This document shows, piece by piece, positions 1 to 14,500 of a stretch of DNA of 64,000 bases. Position numbers and translations under genes: made by a program. Each line of letters begins with the position of its first letter. Within the stretch, counting starts at the first letter, position 1. The notes under the pieces were generated by a model, which saw only the letters and a list, made by a program, of their open reading frames with translations, did no database searches and was not told the DNA's origin. Origin of the DNA: Epiperipatus broadwayi (taxonomy: Eukaryota > Onychophora > Udeonychophora > Euonychophora > Peripatidae); contig JAQFVV010006724.1 of assembly GCA_028023455.1 (NCBI GenBank), positions 295,175 through 359,174 on the forward strand, read 5' to 3'.

Positions 1-266
1 TATTTAGTAAAATATATTTTTAATAATAAAGAATAATAAAAGCAATCACTGTCAGTATTAATAACACAAAAAGAGATTTTATTTATGTATATAATTAATA
101 ACACAAACTTTAAAAAATTAATTTTTATAACACAAGAAGAAATTTATGTTTTATTCTGTTCCATTATTATTTTATTTGTTTTTAACTTTAATTTTAAATT
201 TTAGAATGTTGAGTATAGATGAGCTACCTAGACGCACTCACAAATTTTCAAATCACTTGACTCCAG

Positions 267-584
267 ACTAAAAATCTGCAGCCACACCAATACTCGCTTC
301 CAGATATATATCAGCAACCAATGCAATGTGAACATGTTAGCATAGAATCACATCGACAGGAATGTGTGTCTGAACAGCATGATATTATTGGAGAAGACAT
401 GGCCTTCATCACGCAGGAATGTGCATCTGTCAAGCGAAGGAAACATGCATATGCATATAAAATAATAAAAAGAAATGCTACATATGGATGGGAGAGCAGT
501 CTTATCTTGCCGGCTTATCGTCCAAAATCCATAGAGCTGGAATGGGTCAATGGCGCAGGAAATACATCTGCATCCATTTCAACG
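267..584 (+). CDS. Candidate internal coding exon, unrecognised protein
   Basis: An open frame runs from 261 to a TGA at 588-590. The first ATG (321) is internal; codons upstream of it are also open, which suits an internal exon. A plausible acceptor (CTCCAG) ends at 266 and a plausible donor (ACG|GTATGA) starts at 585, giving a phase-0 exon of 106 codons. Base composition is clearly less A+T-rich than the surroundings. The product has several Cys residues, a basic KRRKHAYAYK stretch and the hydrophilic end WVNGAGNTSASISTV. I recognise no family and see no membrane segment. It could be an exon of a gene extending beyond the window, a pseudogene exon, or an open frame by chance. Confidence 0.33.
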
Positions 585-590
585 GTATGA

Positions 591-3500
591 CTACCTCTTT
601 GGGGTCATGCATTCAGTTGGACTCGTCGCCCTAGGTGCTAACATACTTCACATTACATTGATATAAACGTCCATATATCTCTCCACAAGCATTGACACAA
701 CTATGAAACAAATAGTCTGAAATCAAAACCCTCTTTAAAAGTAACATATTTAAACTAGTCTAGCAACCATCTACACTCAACTAACATTTAAATCATTTTA
801 TTAATTTAATTCAAAACAAAAATCTTTAGTTTACAGTTTTAAAATCATTTAAAAATGAGCATTATATTTAACTTATTTTCTTACTACAAATATTATTTAA
901 CCTACTTTTCTTTTAAATTTAATAACGCACAAATAACGATGTGTTTCTATTTTTTAAATTTAAGTTTGCAATCGCAAACCCCTACCCTATTACAAACAGA
1001 TATTAATTTAGCATGAATAAAAATATAAAAAAGTACAATACATTTTTTTTAAAAAAAAGAGATTATGTTTAAGACTTTAAATAAGAGTTTATAGAAATAA
1101 AGTTCAGGTTTGCTTGAGAGAGAAAGTCTATTATTCATTTTAAAGATAGATAAAGTTCGAAGATTTTAAATTTAACAGTTTATATTTCATTTTATCTTTT
1201 ATAAATTATACTTTCCTTTATCCGTGCTCGTTCCTTTGCGACGAAGATGTATGAAGACTTATGACGATGTATGAAGCATTTATGCTGGTTTCTGAAGATG
1301 GGATCCGTGGAGATGAAAGCTGCCTTCAGCCGGCCATACCGAAGGAAGCACGATGAAGCTGATTACATCTTGAGTGACGGCGATAATAGCTTTTTAAATT
1401 TTTATTTCTATTTTCAGCAAATACAATTGAATTAAAATTTTAATTTTCTAATTCTCCAACTCTCTAATTAACTAATTATCATTTTGGTTTTTCCTTTTAT
1501 ACTCCCCAGGCACCTTATCTCTGGAATGCATGGATTCATCAAACATATTTCATTATTTATATTTTATTGGTTAATTCAGTTTGTGGCCAAGTATATTTTG
1601 GGTTTATGGCTAAGTAAATTTTTCCACTGAGGTCTGTGTCCGTATCTTTGGGTGGGAACTCTTATCTATTTCGTAATCATTTCTTTAATTGTGATTTTGC
1701 CTTAAGGATCTGTTTGAAATTTTTTTTATAATTAAAAAAAATCTTCGCTATTATTAAAATCAAAGGCTTTTTATTATATATTTTATTTAAAGATTAGAAT
1801 CTTTGCTTTGATTCTATAATTTATTTATTTTTTTAAAGCTTATTTTAATATTTAAATCAATCTAACATATTAATAAATTAATAATTCGTTATTTGTGCAT
1901 TTTGACAGTTTGTTTTTAATTTGGTATTAGATAAAAAAAAGTTACTATTAAAATTTAAATGTAACGCATATATATATACCGTTACAACACATATAGGGTG
2001 ATTATAGTCTTGATGCAAATCACAAAGTCTGACCGATCATAAACCAAACCTATGAACTATCTTAATTTAAAAATCAAGCACATAGCAACATCTATCCAAT
2101 CTTTATAATCATAACAGATTGCATCAACATACTAAAGCATAGTATCAACCATTCAAATGATCATTCAATTACTTTTCATATATCCAATACTAGGCATAGA
2201 ATTTTGATAATAATAAAAAATCTTTTCTATTTTTTTTCCCTTTCTTGACAAATATATAAGCATTTATGCTTTCTCATCATTACACATTAACATTTTTTTA
2301 AAATTTCAATGCCTTCTTATGGGTCAAAATCATTTCTCTTTTTTTTAGAAAAAAAATTAGTAGAACTGTTAAATCTCTATCAAATATACTATGCACATAT
2401 AAAGCAAAATAAATAAAGAATAAACATTACAGACTGTCTCTTTGGTTTGCATTCCTTTGAAGCTCAGTCTGAAGCCTTTATACTATTTGTCCACAAACAT
2501 CAATTACCATTTTGGTCCACTTGTCTTGGAAAACATTATATTTTATAGATGCACATAAAATTGTTTTATTCAAGATGTGGCTATGTTGATCACAATAATT
2601 AAAGATGGTTGAAAATGAGTTCTGCAGATTATTTCTGTGTCTTGAATAGTTTTCTTCCCGGGTTCAAATTCAGATGCTCAGTTTCACATTTCAGTTTCTT
2701 TTAGGAGGAAACAAAAAAAATTTTCTTTAATAAAATAATGTTCTAGCTGCTTTTCCTTTTTTATTATTCTTAGGTTGGAGTCACAATCAAAAAAAATTAC
2801 TGTTAAGAATATTGAGTAGTCATCTAACTTTATATTAAAGTCTGATTGTTTTGTTCTTGAGATGTCTTCTTTAAATGAACTTTAAAAAACAAAATATAAA
2901 GATCAAGATATTGAGTACAAAATCTTTTGTTACAAGTTAATTTGGCCATAATTGTTCTCAGAGAGAGAAAATTATACACCATTTATAATTGACACTTCAT
3001 CTTTAAGTAATGTTTATACACTTCTTAACAAATTGAATCAATTGCTGCTTTCCAAGAGAGAAAACAATCAGAGAAAACCTGTCAGATAGTGAATTAGCAA
3101 GAGCAATTTTTCCCCTCACTTTCCTTAGCTTTATATAAGGAAGAAAAAAAACATCTGCAAGTTTCCCTTTTCCCATGCTTTGTTTCTTCTTATTTATGAT
3201 TCTCTCTCTGAAGTCAACCATTGACCCCATCGGTTAAATGTTAGTTTGGGTTTATTGCCTTCAGCTTCGATTTCATTTTAATTTCTTCTTTCTTAACACA
3301 CTGCTTTTTATTTATGAAAACTATTCAAAAAAAATATAGAATTACTGGTAATTTTTATAAAACTGATATTATATAAGTAATTTTTTTCTTTAAAACTTAA
3401 ATCAAATTTAGAACTAAAAACAATAACCAATTCCTATAAAAATGAATTCATTTTACATTATACTATCAAATAATCTAGAGTACAATGTGTAAATTTCCAT

Positions 3501-6500
3501 GAAGAAAAATATATATATATATGCATCATACAACTGTCAAACCCATGCTATCTATAACCAGTTCAGTTTCAATTTGCATTAACATTTTTATTGATATTAT
3601 AATTCACAAAAACTCTTTACTTTAGACATATAAATAAATATTTTTCAGATATTACAGTGCATGCAATAGTCAATGCCCCTTTCCTCTACTTAATTCTAGC
3701 TATAATTTTAAATAAATACAAACAGATTCTCTCTATATATGTGTTAAATGTAAGCCACACAGTTATTAATCTCTCCAAATAAAGCCTTTCAACTTTTTTT
3801 AAACTAAAAAAAAAATTTACTTATAAATAGTTAAGAAATTAACTCTACTATTTATTTTCCAATCATTAGTAAGAAATATTGATTACTATATTTTACTGTG
3901 AATGTTTAGGTGGTTATTGGTTGGAACTTATATATATATATATATATATATTGTGTTGGTACATAATAATCTGTTTAAAAAAATTATTAAAATAAAAAGC
4001 TTTCATAAAAGAAAAACGTAAAAGTAAAAGTTTAAGAGTTTTATTGCAGTTTGTTTTTGTAACTGTAAAAAATAAAAATTGAAGAGTGTTTGAAATAAAA
4101 GTTACAATTAATTAATTAAAAGAAAGGAGGGGGGTTTTCTTTGGCAACATCAAGTTAAAAGTTTCATAAAAGAAGTTGAAGAGTTTTTTTATTAGTTAAA
4201 ATATAAGTTAAAAGTTTAAAACATAAATCTCTTTTTATTTAAGTTAAAGAAAAAAAGAGTCATCTTAAAACTAAATAGTGAATGGATCTCAAATTATATA
4301 TGTGTGTGCGACTGTAAATATAATAAATGTATGTGTATTAAATATTAAGAATAAATGATGTTAAAAAAATTAAAAAACACTCAGCGATGGCTATTAATTA
4401 AAAATATAAAACAACAAGTTCAGTGATTGGCTACTAATTAGTAATGTAAAAAACAACAGGATTAAAAAGCTCATCTCCAAAGGATTAGCTACTAATGAAA
4501 AGAACTTTGACAACAGATATTGCTGGAATTATCAAAATAAAAACACGCCTCATGTAAAAATAGACAATTTTTTATCGGACAGTTAGTTGAGTTAGTGGCA
4601 TTTGAGATAACAGCAGTATGATCTATCAGAGAGTTATATCAGTCAGTTTATGATGTATCCAGAATCAAGAATGCACTGTTAAAACCTCAGAAAACATACA
4701 ACTTTTTCCAGCCTGAAGTCCAATGAAAACAACCAATCTACCCGATAAAAGTAATGCTTGTGTAACAACCTGAGGCCACTCAATATCTAATTGCCTTAAA
4801 GAAAATACCTCAGAATAATAAACATCAAATCTTCACAAGAAAACTTCAAATCTAACCGGTTAGAAATACTTCATTAAAAGCAGCAAACAGCAAGAAGTAT
4901 CCATGTTCAAAATCCTAGGTAATAACATTTTCTTATATTCATTTCTAAAGTAGCCATCACATTCATAAAACCTCAAGAGTCAAGTTTAAGAACTCTATTG
5001 CATACATAGACAAACTATTAATATGTGTTTAAATGTTGTATGTATTCATGTGCTAGTATATTGATTTCATTGTATTTTAAATTTCAAATATTATTTAATG
5101 CTTTCTAATAAGATATTATAGTGTGTGAATTATATATGTGCATGTGTTATATTAGTAAATAAGATTTATAAAATATTTAAATTTATTTAATAAACTTTAA
5201 TTAAAATAAATTGTCTGTAAACTTAAAGCTTTATTTGTCAGTCAATTCTTTTCACCACTAATTGAAACTATAATTTGTTATTGATTACAAGTAGCTGAGC
5301 TAGTCATGGGTGTATCTTGGGTGTTGAATTAGTGGCCATTGTTTAAAGTGTGTTTTCATTCTCTGGATAAATAACTGGCACCATGTTTATACAAAATAAA
5401 AAAGTACTTTGAACATGGTGTTGAATTCAACAGTCTAGAAGAAGTTATGTCCTGGAAATGTAACACTAGTTATATATTTTATAGCTATTATTTGGATATA
5501 CATACTCTCTGAGTATGTTCTTCTCTGCCTAATAGATCGGTAATTTTGATCATTTATCGAACCCGTACAATATATATACATTGTAATGGTATGATAATTT
5601 TAGACAATGCATCTGTTATGATGGCTCTCATCATCAATCTCAAGTCAATTATAAAATATAAAATTAAATATAAAAGAAATGAGCTAGTTATAATGAATAT
5701 GAGGAGCATGAGAGATCAGCAAAGAAAAAGTTATAAATTCACCAGCATTACACAAAAGTAATAATAATAATTTATCATCATGAATGATCAACAATAAAAA
5801 TAAATCAACTGTCAATCTTGTGATTATTTGAAAGTGGTTCACTGTAGACCAGGCTAATTATTTAATCACTGCCAAACCTAGCACAGAAATGCAAACAATA
5901 ATTATCTGGATGAACATACACATGTTCTACTTCATAAAAATACAAGACTAAATCAAATAATGCTGAGATACTAAAGATCTCATGACTATAAGAAATGCTC
6001 TGGCAACTTAACACCACTATTTCATTGGCCAACTATAAATTTAATTTCTAAAGAAATACATAAAATGGAGTGTTGTGCACGAACTTCAAAAGATATCTTC
6101 CTTGTGCTATACAGCATCATCATCATCTGGTTGTTGATAACATTAAGCCTAAACCCCTTTTATGTAACACCCCATTATGCATAAATCCAGCTCTGTGAGA
6201 AAAATAACTGTTACTGCCATCAAGAGATATAATACGTCATTTAATAACTTATCATATTTTAGGATTAAAAAAATTGACTGGAATAACTTTAACAATGAAA
6301 TATAAATTAATTAATTAGAAACAATAAAATGAAATTAAGGATCTGCTGAGTATCCTATAAATGTGAATATGATATTCTGATTTTGATTAATACAAAAAAA
6401 ATAAGCCATCACAATGTAATTTACTAATATATATTTTAATAGGTTTACATAGAACACACATATATATCTGTGCACAGATGTGCCTTAATAATATAAAATG

Positions 6501-8200
6501 AACATATTTAAATTGTCATAAATTGATAATAAAAACGTTAATTGCACCTATATTTGTTTACATGACATGCATATATATAAGAAGATAGATGTACCTGTAT
6601 AAAAAAATGAACATATTTAAATTGTCATAGACTTATAAAAAAAACAATTCATTTTAATAATTCATAAAAAATGGTTGATTTTAACATATATGTGTGTCTA
6701 CATGACACTCATCTACATAAGCACAGATTGCTGTATAAACTAAAATTACATATCAAAACCATGATAAACTAATAATAAAATTCAATTCAATTTTTAATAA
6801 GATATAAATACACATGTATGTGAGTATATACAAAACATAAGTAATCCAAAAGAAGGCTATTAATTAGCCTTTTATTTTTTATGGTAAGTAAAAGTTTTTT
6901 TTAAATATATATATATTACTTTTTTTGCAGTCCTCCATCAAATATTTTCTTTTTCAGGTCACTCTTAATTAATTGTAAAGATCTTTGAAAATGTTTTAGC
7001 AAAGTGTTTTGTTCTCCAATCTTGAAAAAATTTTGGAATTGATTTTTTTTTAAATTTCAAAATAAAATTGTTAATAAATCAATTATTTCTTTTTAGACTT
7101 ATAATTCAAGCAAAAATTATTCACTTATTTTACTTTTAAATTAAAGATTTTATCTGCCATTTTGAAGACATTACTTAAAATAATATTATTCTCAATATAC
7201 CTAATAAACTCTACTTACCAGCTGTACTTCATATATAGATATATATTGTGACGTGTGGAATTGAGTGAACGAACGAGATCATGATTAATCATGATATAAT
7301 CTATTTAGGCTCAGCTCATTAAAATTACGGTTACATTTAATTTTTAAATGGATACTCCATAGTCTTTTATTAAGATAAGGAGAAGTCTTTAAAGCAATAA
7401 TAAAAATGCATATCATATAGTACATAATTAGAAGAGATTAGGAAAAGGAAAAATTTTACTCTTGCTTATAGGGCACTTTTAAAATCTAAATCTCCCTCCA
7501 TCAAAATATATTCTCTGAGTAAAATTATTTGTACTTAAAGGAACATTTTCTATGAATCTTCATTTCAAATATCTTAAATAATGATTTATTAGTCACCATA
7601 TTATATGATAGCATGATCTAGGCTACTCTGCTCTTGCACAGTAAAAACATCATGTACCTTTCTAATGGCACATGAAAAATAATTACAAATTTCTTTTGCC
7701 ACCACATAATTATAAACTAAATAAATGAATGATAAGTAATGTAATAATAATAATAATCTCAGGATTCTTTATAATTTGTAGAAATTGTACTATAATATTG
7801 TGTTGCTGAGATTGACTGACATTCTAGTAGATCATAGGAGACACAAGCTTTTTTATAAACTTGTGTTTCCTAATATGTTGGAACAATAATAATAATTACC
7901 CAAAAAATATTTAATTTGCTAAACAATTGCATAAATAAAATTTATAAAATTTAGAATAATTATAGTCTTTTACTCAGTATTCCACTTAAAATAATAGAAA
8001 GAATGGGTTACTTTTTATGTCTTTCTATTACCCCATCGATAACACCACTCAAATAATCAAAAAATGATTATTGCACCTTTTATTTTTAAATAGACAAATT
8101 AATAGTGTGCAGTCTAGAAAAATAGTCTAAATAATCTTAAGCAATATCAAATAAATCTTCATTTCTCTTTATTGAAATTAAATCCTTTGAATGGTAAGTT
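591..8200. other. Gene-free A+T-rich DNA
   Basis: No convincing gene is visible on either strand. Open frames here (for example 3003-3230 minus and 5546-5761 plus) are short and low-complexity. A less A+T-rich patch at 1225-1395 has a frame of about 30 codons but no clear exon borders. Short (TA)n runs lie near 3508 and 3930. A 12-bp inverted repeat with a short loop sits at 7836-7873. At 7290 there is a short palindrome around ATCATGATTAATCATGAT. Confidence 0.6.
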
Positions 8201-8223
8201 TTAAATTGTGCTTTAATTAAAAA

Positions 8224-8293
8224 AGTGAAGCTTAGTATTATATTTCCAAAGCATTAAGCCTCATAATTTTTTTCTAATAATACTAAGCTTCAC
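8224..8293. repeat. Short hairpin element, 17-bp perfect arms
   Basis: AGTGAAGCTTAGTATTA (8224-8240) is the exact reverse complement of 8277-8293, separated by 36 bases. This looks like a very small MITE or a foldback remnant. No convincing target-site duplication was seen. Confidence 0.7.
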
Positions 8294-8408
8294 TCTATAA
8301 AAGAAATGTTTACCATTGAAACATTGAGATTTGTATGAAATCAGAATTGTTAACATTGTGAACTCAAGATAATTTGCATATAGAAAACAGAGACTCAATA
8401 ATAATAAT

Positions 8409-8520
8409 AAGACATTTATTTTTTTATATATAGCGCAATGTTTTTTTTTATTGGCTTATTAATATTATAAATTATGTAAAAAAACATTGCGCTATATATA
8501 AAAAAAAAAAAAAATGTCTT
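8409..8520. repeat. Hairpin element with arms of about 40 bp (MITE-like)
   Basis: The left arm starts AAGACATTT, runs through a T-rich tract and holds TATATAGCGCAATG. The right arm is its reverse complement and ends AAATGTCTT at 8520. The loop is about 28 bases. The arms differ mainly in the length of the homopolymer tract. No coding capacity. Confidence 0.75.
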
Positions 8521-8841
8521 GTTTACATATGTTTAATTAAAAGACTGACGTATCGTAAATTCTAGAAATTTCATTGGCGTCATTCATTTACGATATAAAA
8601 AAGTAATTTAAAGTGATCAATTAATAACTTCATGCTCTTCATTTTAAATACTTCAGATTTGCCGATACATATACAGTTGGGTCAAAAATATAGGTGGATT
8701 CATTCTATATTTTCTTAGAGACTTTATCTTGGGTTTGAAAAAGTGGGAGTATTCATTTATATAGTGACATCTGCAAAGCACACGTGTATCAGCTTATTGG
8801 CTTATTAATATTATAGATAATAATAATAATTAAATAATAAT

Positions 8842-9239
8842 TCAATTCTCTGTCCCAGTGCTTAAGATTTGATTGACTAGTTGTAGTCATAAGCACTTGA
8901 GAAATTTGCACTCTCAATTATTTCAATATCGACTACGCTTTAAATATTATTTACATATATTGCTGCAAATTTATAACATCGAAAACTACTGCATAGAAAA
9001 TCAAAAGATTTCAGCTGTATGTTCATAATTTGAATTCAGTGAGTTAAGTGTGAAGATATTTAAGATTCACGCTTTCAAATATAAGTACTTTGGACTGGCT
9101 TGGATATATATATAAAGACAAGTAAAGAAGAGAGTGAAACCGGTTTTTTCTTATTAAATTCTCTGTCCCAGTGCTTAAGATTTGACTGGCTAGTTGTAGT
9201 CATAAGCGCTTGAGAAATTTGCACTCTCTCAATTATTTC

Positions 9240-9244
<5 letters not shown>
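8842..9244. repeat. Pair of direct repeats of about 88 bp
   Basis: The segment starting with TTCTCTGTCCCAGTGCTTAA occurs at about 8842-8928 and again at about 9157-9244. Both run through TAGTTGTAGTCATAAGC and GAGAAATTTGCACTCTC to ATTTCAATA. Only a few substitutions and a 2-base CT difference separate them. The second copy runs straight into the (ATA)n tract. The roughly 230-bp spacer is not repeated. Confidence 0.8.

Positions 9245-9302
<58 letters not shown>
9240..9302. repeat. (AAT)n microsatellite
   Basis: An uninterrupted trinucleotide tract of about 20 units, followed by a short imperfect (AAC)n tail. Confidence 0.95.
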
Positions 9303-9307
<5 letters not shown>

Positions 9308-9329
9308 CAACAACAATAACAATAGCCAG

Positions 9330-10345
9330 ACACAGAGTCAGAGACCAACCAACCGCAAACTCTAACTCAACAGTTGCAACCAGTTCAGACTTAGCTGTAC
9401 CACCAGCCTCCTCTGGATATCAGGACACTCTACACATGAATCTCATTCTTAAACTTAATCAAAAGCCTTACTCAGCTCTGACCTCTAGCACACAGACCCA
9501 GAGCCCGACCAGCTTACCACAAAGTCCAACTTAACAATTGCAACCAATTCTAACATAGCTGTGCCACCTCACCCTTCTGCAAGACTCATATATTCAAATG
9601 CACCAGAAAATAGGTATGGCAATCCCACCATTCCTCCCACCCACACCAACACCCTCCCCAACCCACATTGCCAATGAAACCAAAAGAAAGCCTGATAACC
9701 CAAAGAAGATGCCCTAAAAAATAAAAATACTGGCATTGATTTCCCAACACCAGGCCAGACTTCGCAGATAATTGCCACACTACCATAAAAATTTCTAGTC
9801 CTCATCTATGTTACCAAGGCAACCCAACCACATATAGAACTAAACTTGAATTGTATCTGTAGATACTGTAGTCCAGACCATGTAAAATTTATGCAATCTT
9901 GTGTAAACCAATAAAACAACTTTTACATGTGTAAAACTACAACTTCAGACTACCCATATAACAACTGCAACTAAGCTATATAAAACCATTCTAACTAATC
10001 CACAGCATAAATAAACTTTCACATATATAAACCTACACCTATGGATTGCTGATGAAACCATGGCAATCCAAGCCAAGTAAAAACCCTTGTAACTAATCCA
10101 CAGCATGACAATTTTTTTGTAATCTCAACTAAATCAATAAATCAACTTTTATATATGTAAACCTATATCTATGGATTCCCCATGTAACCACAGCAATCCA
10201 TGTTATGTAAAACCATGTAACTAATTCACAGCATGTAAAATTCCTGTAATCCTGTATAAAATAAATCCATTTTTATATATGTAAACCTACAACTATGGAT
10301 TGCCCATGTAAACACAGCAATCCAAACTATGTAAACTCTTGTAAC
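9330..10345. repeat. Imperfect minisatellite-like block
   Basis: Two diverged direct repeats (about 9337-9403 and 9499-9568) share CAACTCAACA or CAACTTAACA, GTTGCAACCA and AGCTGT.CCACC, with a period of about 163 bp. From about 9880 to 10345 a second unit of roughly 120 bp recurs three to four times. It is marked by ATGTAAACCTACA, CTATGGATTGCC, CAGCAATCCA and TAACTAATCCACAGCAT. No coding signal: the minus-strand frame across 9569-9805 is just the reading of a C-rich stretch. Confidence 0.65.
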
Positions 10346-10375
10346 CCTTTAAGACAAATAAAGCTTACCATTGAA

Positions 10376-10568
<193 letters not shown>

Positions 10569-11475
10569 TTAATTAATTAATTAATTTAATTTATTAAACA
10601 TATAATCTTCTTGTGATAAAAAATCAGGCATGGAGCTTAACAAAAATACATGTACAAATAAAATAAAAAACATTAATATATAATAAAATAATTAAATAGA
10701 AATAAAAAGTTTTTTATTATCATCAATTATAATCCAGTCCATAATGAATTTTCTCAAAGTTTTCTTTGATAGGTTACTAACATTAAAGCCAATGTTCCTT
10801 ATAAAAATATTGAAAAAATTTGGACCAAGATAACATTTCTGATATCTACAATGAGTTTTAAAGTATGCTGGTTCAAATAATAAATCAAACTCACTTGATC
10901 TAATCACCATTATTGATAAAGAATTATTTTTATTGATTCCCCTATATTTAATATAATAACACAAAATATTCACTATAAATAATTGATTAATAGTTAAAAC
11001 TTCAGCACACTTATAAATTCAAATCTTGACAAATCCAAAGGTTTAAACAAAATAATTCTTAACATAAAATTTTGTAAAGTTTGCAAAGATTTCAAATAAT
11101 ATGCTGCAGTGCCACCCCATAATGTTATATCATAACAAAGTCTGCTTAAAAAAATTGTTTATATATATATATATATTTAACAGGACAGATTTATACAAAC
11201 AATCTTAAACTATAAAAAAAAAAAATTAAGTTTTCTTAATTTTACTCGAAGCCAAAAATATATGCTTATCCCAATATAAATATTCATCCAAAACCAAGCC
11301 AAGGTAAGAAATTGTTGAAGTCCTGGCAATTTTTTTTGACAAGAGATTTGATTCACATAAGAAGGCAATTGAATTAACAAGTTTTTTGCTGGAATATTTT
11401 TAAGAGAATATATTATGTAATTACACTTATTAATATTTAGCAGTAATCTATTATTGTTCATCCATTGTGGAATTT

Positions 11476-11499
11476 TAAATAATAATAATAATATTTTAC

Positions 11500-11582
<83 letters not shown>
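11476..11582. repeat. (AAT)n microsatellite
   Basis: A trinucleotide tract with one short interruption near 11490. The main uninterrupted part covers about 11497-11582. Confidence 0.95.
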
Positions 11583-14500
11583 TCATTTAGTATTAAATAA
11601 CTTACAAATCCACCAGGAAAGTGCTCCAGATGGTGAAGACAAATACATTGAAGATGTGTAATGCCTATAATGCCATGTGTTCAGTAATAAGCATTTAAAT
11701 TATGAACATCTTGTTGTTTTTCTTGTGGCTGACTGGGACAACACAGAAGCACAATACAAACATTGTTATAATCAACCAAGCACTGTAAACAATGTACAAC
11801 CTGAAGAACTAATTTTTTCAATAACTAGCTTATCATTGCCATATCATATCTAATACACAAATAACCTCACCTACTATGGTGGAAAAGCATTTAATCACAT
11901 TATGGAGAATAGGAAAACAGACTCTGCAGTACAAAACAACAAAGTATGGTGGCTTCCAAGGCCTATATCTAAGACAAAGAGTATGTGTGGATGCAGGCTC
12001 AGTACATAAGAAAAAGACAAACACACCAAAAATATGATCCTCTCCAGGGATTTACATATTTTAATAGTATGTGATAACTGTCACAAAACATTGCACTATC
12101 AACTCATGGCATAAAGCATGTGAACAATGTGGAGAGCATTTTCATCCTGCAAAGCACAAAAGTAAACAATATAAAATAAAGTTTAATGTTTGCAGGCTTA
12201 TATCTCAAGCTGAATCAGGGCAAGATAACAAATTATCATTGAGAAAGCTGACTAAAATAATATCCACATTAAAAATTAACAAACAATAAGTAATGTCTGA
12301 AACCAACAGTGTAATGATTAGTCAAATGACTATAAAAATATTTAAAAATAATAGCACACTAAAATTTGGTGTCAAATAAGAAATACTCATATGTATGCAA
12401 TGTATAATATAAAATTTATAGAGATAAAGTGGACATAATTTTAAGATAAATGTAAATAATATGAGACTAATAAAGATTCAATTATATTAAAATTTAATGG
12501 TATGAGAATTTTGGACTTATGATAAACCCACTTGGCTGTTTTACCAAAGAGTGAATGACAAAATAAGTAATGTAAGAGATGAATATCTCTGTTGAATAAA
12601 AGCATTATAAAATTTATCTTGACTAGCATATATTAAATTATATATTAAATTTTACCTTATTATGCATAGTAATACCTATGCATTCTGGCATAAATCCACT
12701 GACAATAATAATAATAATAACAAAATTTACCTTGACATAGAAATATTGTCATAACAATAATAACATAAAGAAAATAATAATAAAAATATTGTACATTTTT
12801 AAACACCTTAGTTCATTATTGAAATCTCTCTGTAATGAGCCATCTGTTGAGGGCAGAAAGCCCTTTTTTGATATTCTGTGATGAAGCATCTGTGCCAAGT
12901 GACTAATAAACATTTTTATAGCAAATATAACTTCCAGATATGCATAGAAAATTAAATTACACCCTTTCTTCTTCAAAATAATATGCTCATAAGAGAAAGC
13001 CAGTTCTATCGAAACAAAAAATTCGAACATCATATAAAAAGGATGATTTTGCATGAATTATTATATTTTATAAATTTTTATTTTTTTTGCATGATGTTTA
13101 ATGAGGCAAAAGAAAGATTTTTAATATAGATTGGGCAAGTAAATAAATTTAAAGAGATCAGATAAATCTAGAGAAAAGTGTTTCAAATTTATAAAAGAAG
13201 AAAAGAGAAATTGAAATAGAATATCTGATTAACTTAAAATCTAGAAAAGAAATATATGCATATCCAGTACCGCAGCTAATGGAATAATTGCTTTTAGCAC
13301 ATGAAAAGTATTTTTCTTTAACTATGAACTCTCATTAATTGAAAATCTATATATATTGGATTAACACAATGTAGTTCATCTAGATCAATTGATCATTGTT
13401 GGTGAGAACATTGACCCTAAAACCATGGAGGTTTAGTAGCCTTATTTTCTACAGTTGAGGTACCTAATAAACTTTATTCATACAGCATGGAATGTTTATA
13501 TCAAGAGTGGAAGTAAACCATAAATGGCTAATGCAGAAATGTTCAGAGCTTGCAATTCAAGAGCAGCATTGATAGACCCATATCTGCATAGAGGGAAGTA
13601 CCTGAACTGTATGAACTATGATTTAAAAAGGGCTGCATTGACTCACAAATTTTGATTCATGAAGTTCATCTTGTTATGTGTTATGATTTTTATTTTATCT
13701 ATGTATGTATTATTAGCTTTATTATTTCTTTCTTACCATTTGTAAGTGTGAAATTGTATGTTTTGACATTCTGGGAGAGTCCAATTTAGGAGAACACAAG
13801 AAGAGCAGGGAGGGAAGGCTGAAGTTAATTGAAATATTTTTTTTTATTTTAATAAAATCTATGTTCAATCTCTATTCCCAAGTATTTGGCTTTTGTTCTG
13901 ACTGTTTACTTGGATTTTGGAGGGAAGACTTTCACTTTTAAATATTAATATCACACATTTGATGATACAGAATTATATTTTTGTTGTTTAGTGAACTAAT
14001 AATATTACTTAAGTTATATTCGGTGTGAATGATTAACTTTCTGAACAGATCTCCTTTTTTCTATCATATTAAGAATTATTTTATTGTCTACATGATAATT
14101 GAGAGGGAGAGTCTTCAGATAAGCCAATAATAGCATACCAAACCTACACTTATAATGAATATCAATACTAATTTAGCTATTTAGTTTCAGATGTATTAAA
14201 ATAAAACTCTTTCATTTTTATTATTAGTATTATTCTGTATATAGCAATGTCTATGTTATGAGTCTCTACCATTGGGATTATAGGGGATAGTAAACTTTAA
14301 ATTATTAAATTGCTTGTGACAAACTACAAGTGTGCATTTATTTTTATTATTATTTGTAAATATCATTAAATTTTGGGACTTATCCAAGTTTTGCTAATGT
14401 TTTCATATTTTTCTCATTTATAAAATAAATGTTGTTAGATTTGTTAAGTTGATATAGTCTCTTTGCTTTATTTAACTGATCTTTGCATACATCCATATAG

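Noticed and set aside
9569-9805. Two overlapping minus-strand ORFs with many Trp and Gly
   Set aside because: They are frame readings of a C-rich, repeat-like stretch; no splice borders or known motif.
10044-10075. CTGATGA in the minisatellite near 10048
   Set aside because: No GAAA box at suitable distance and no paired helix I; chance match.
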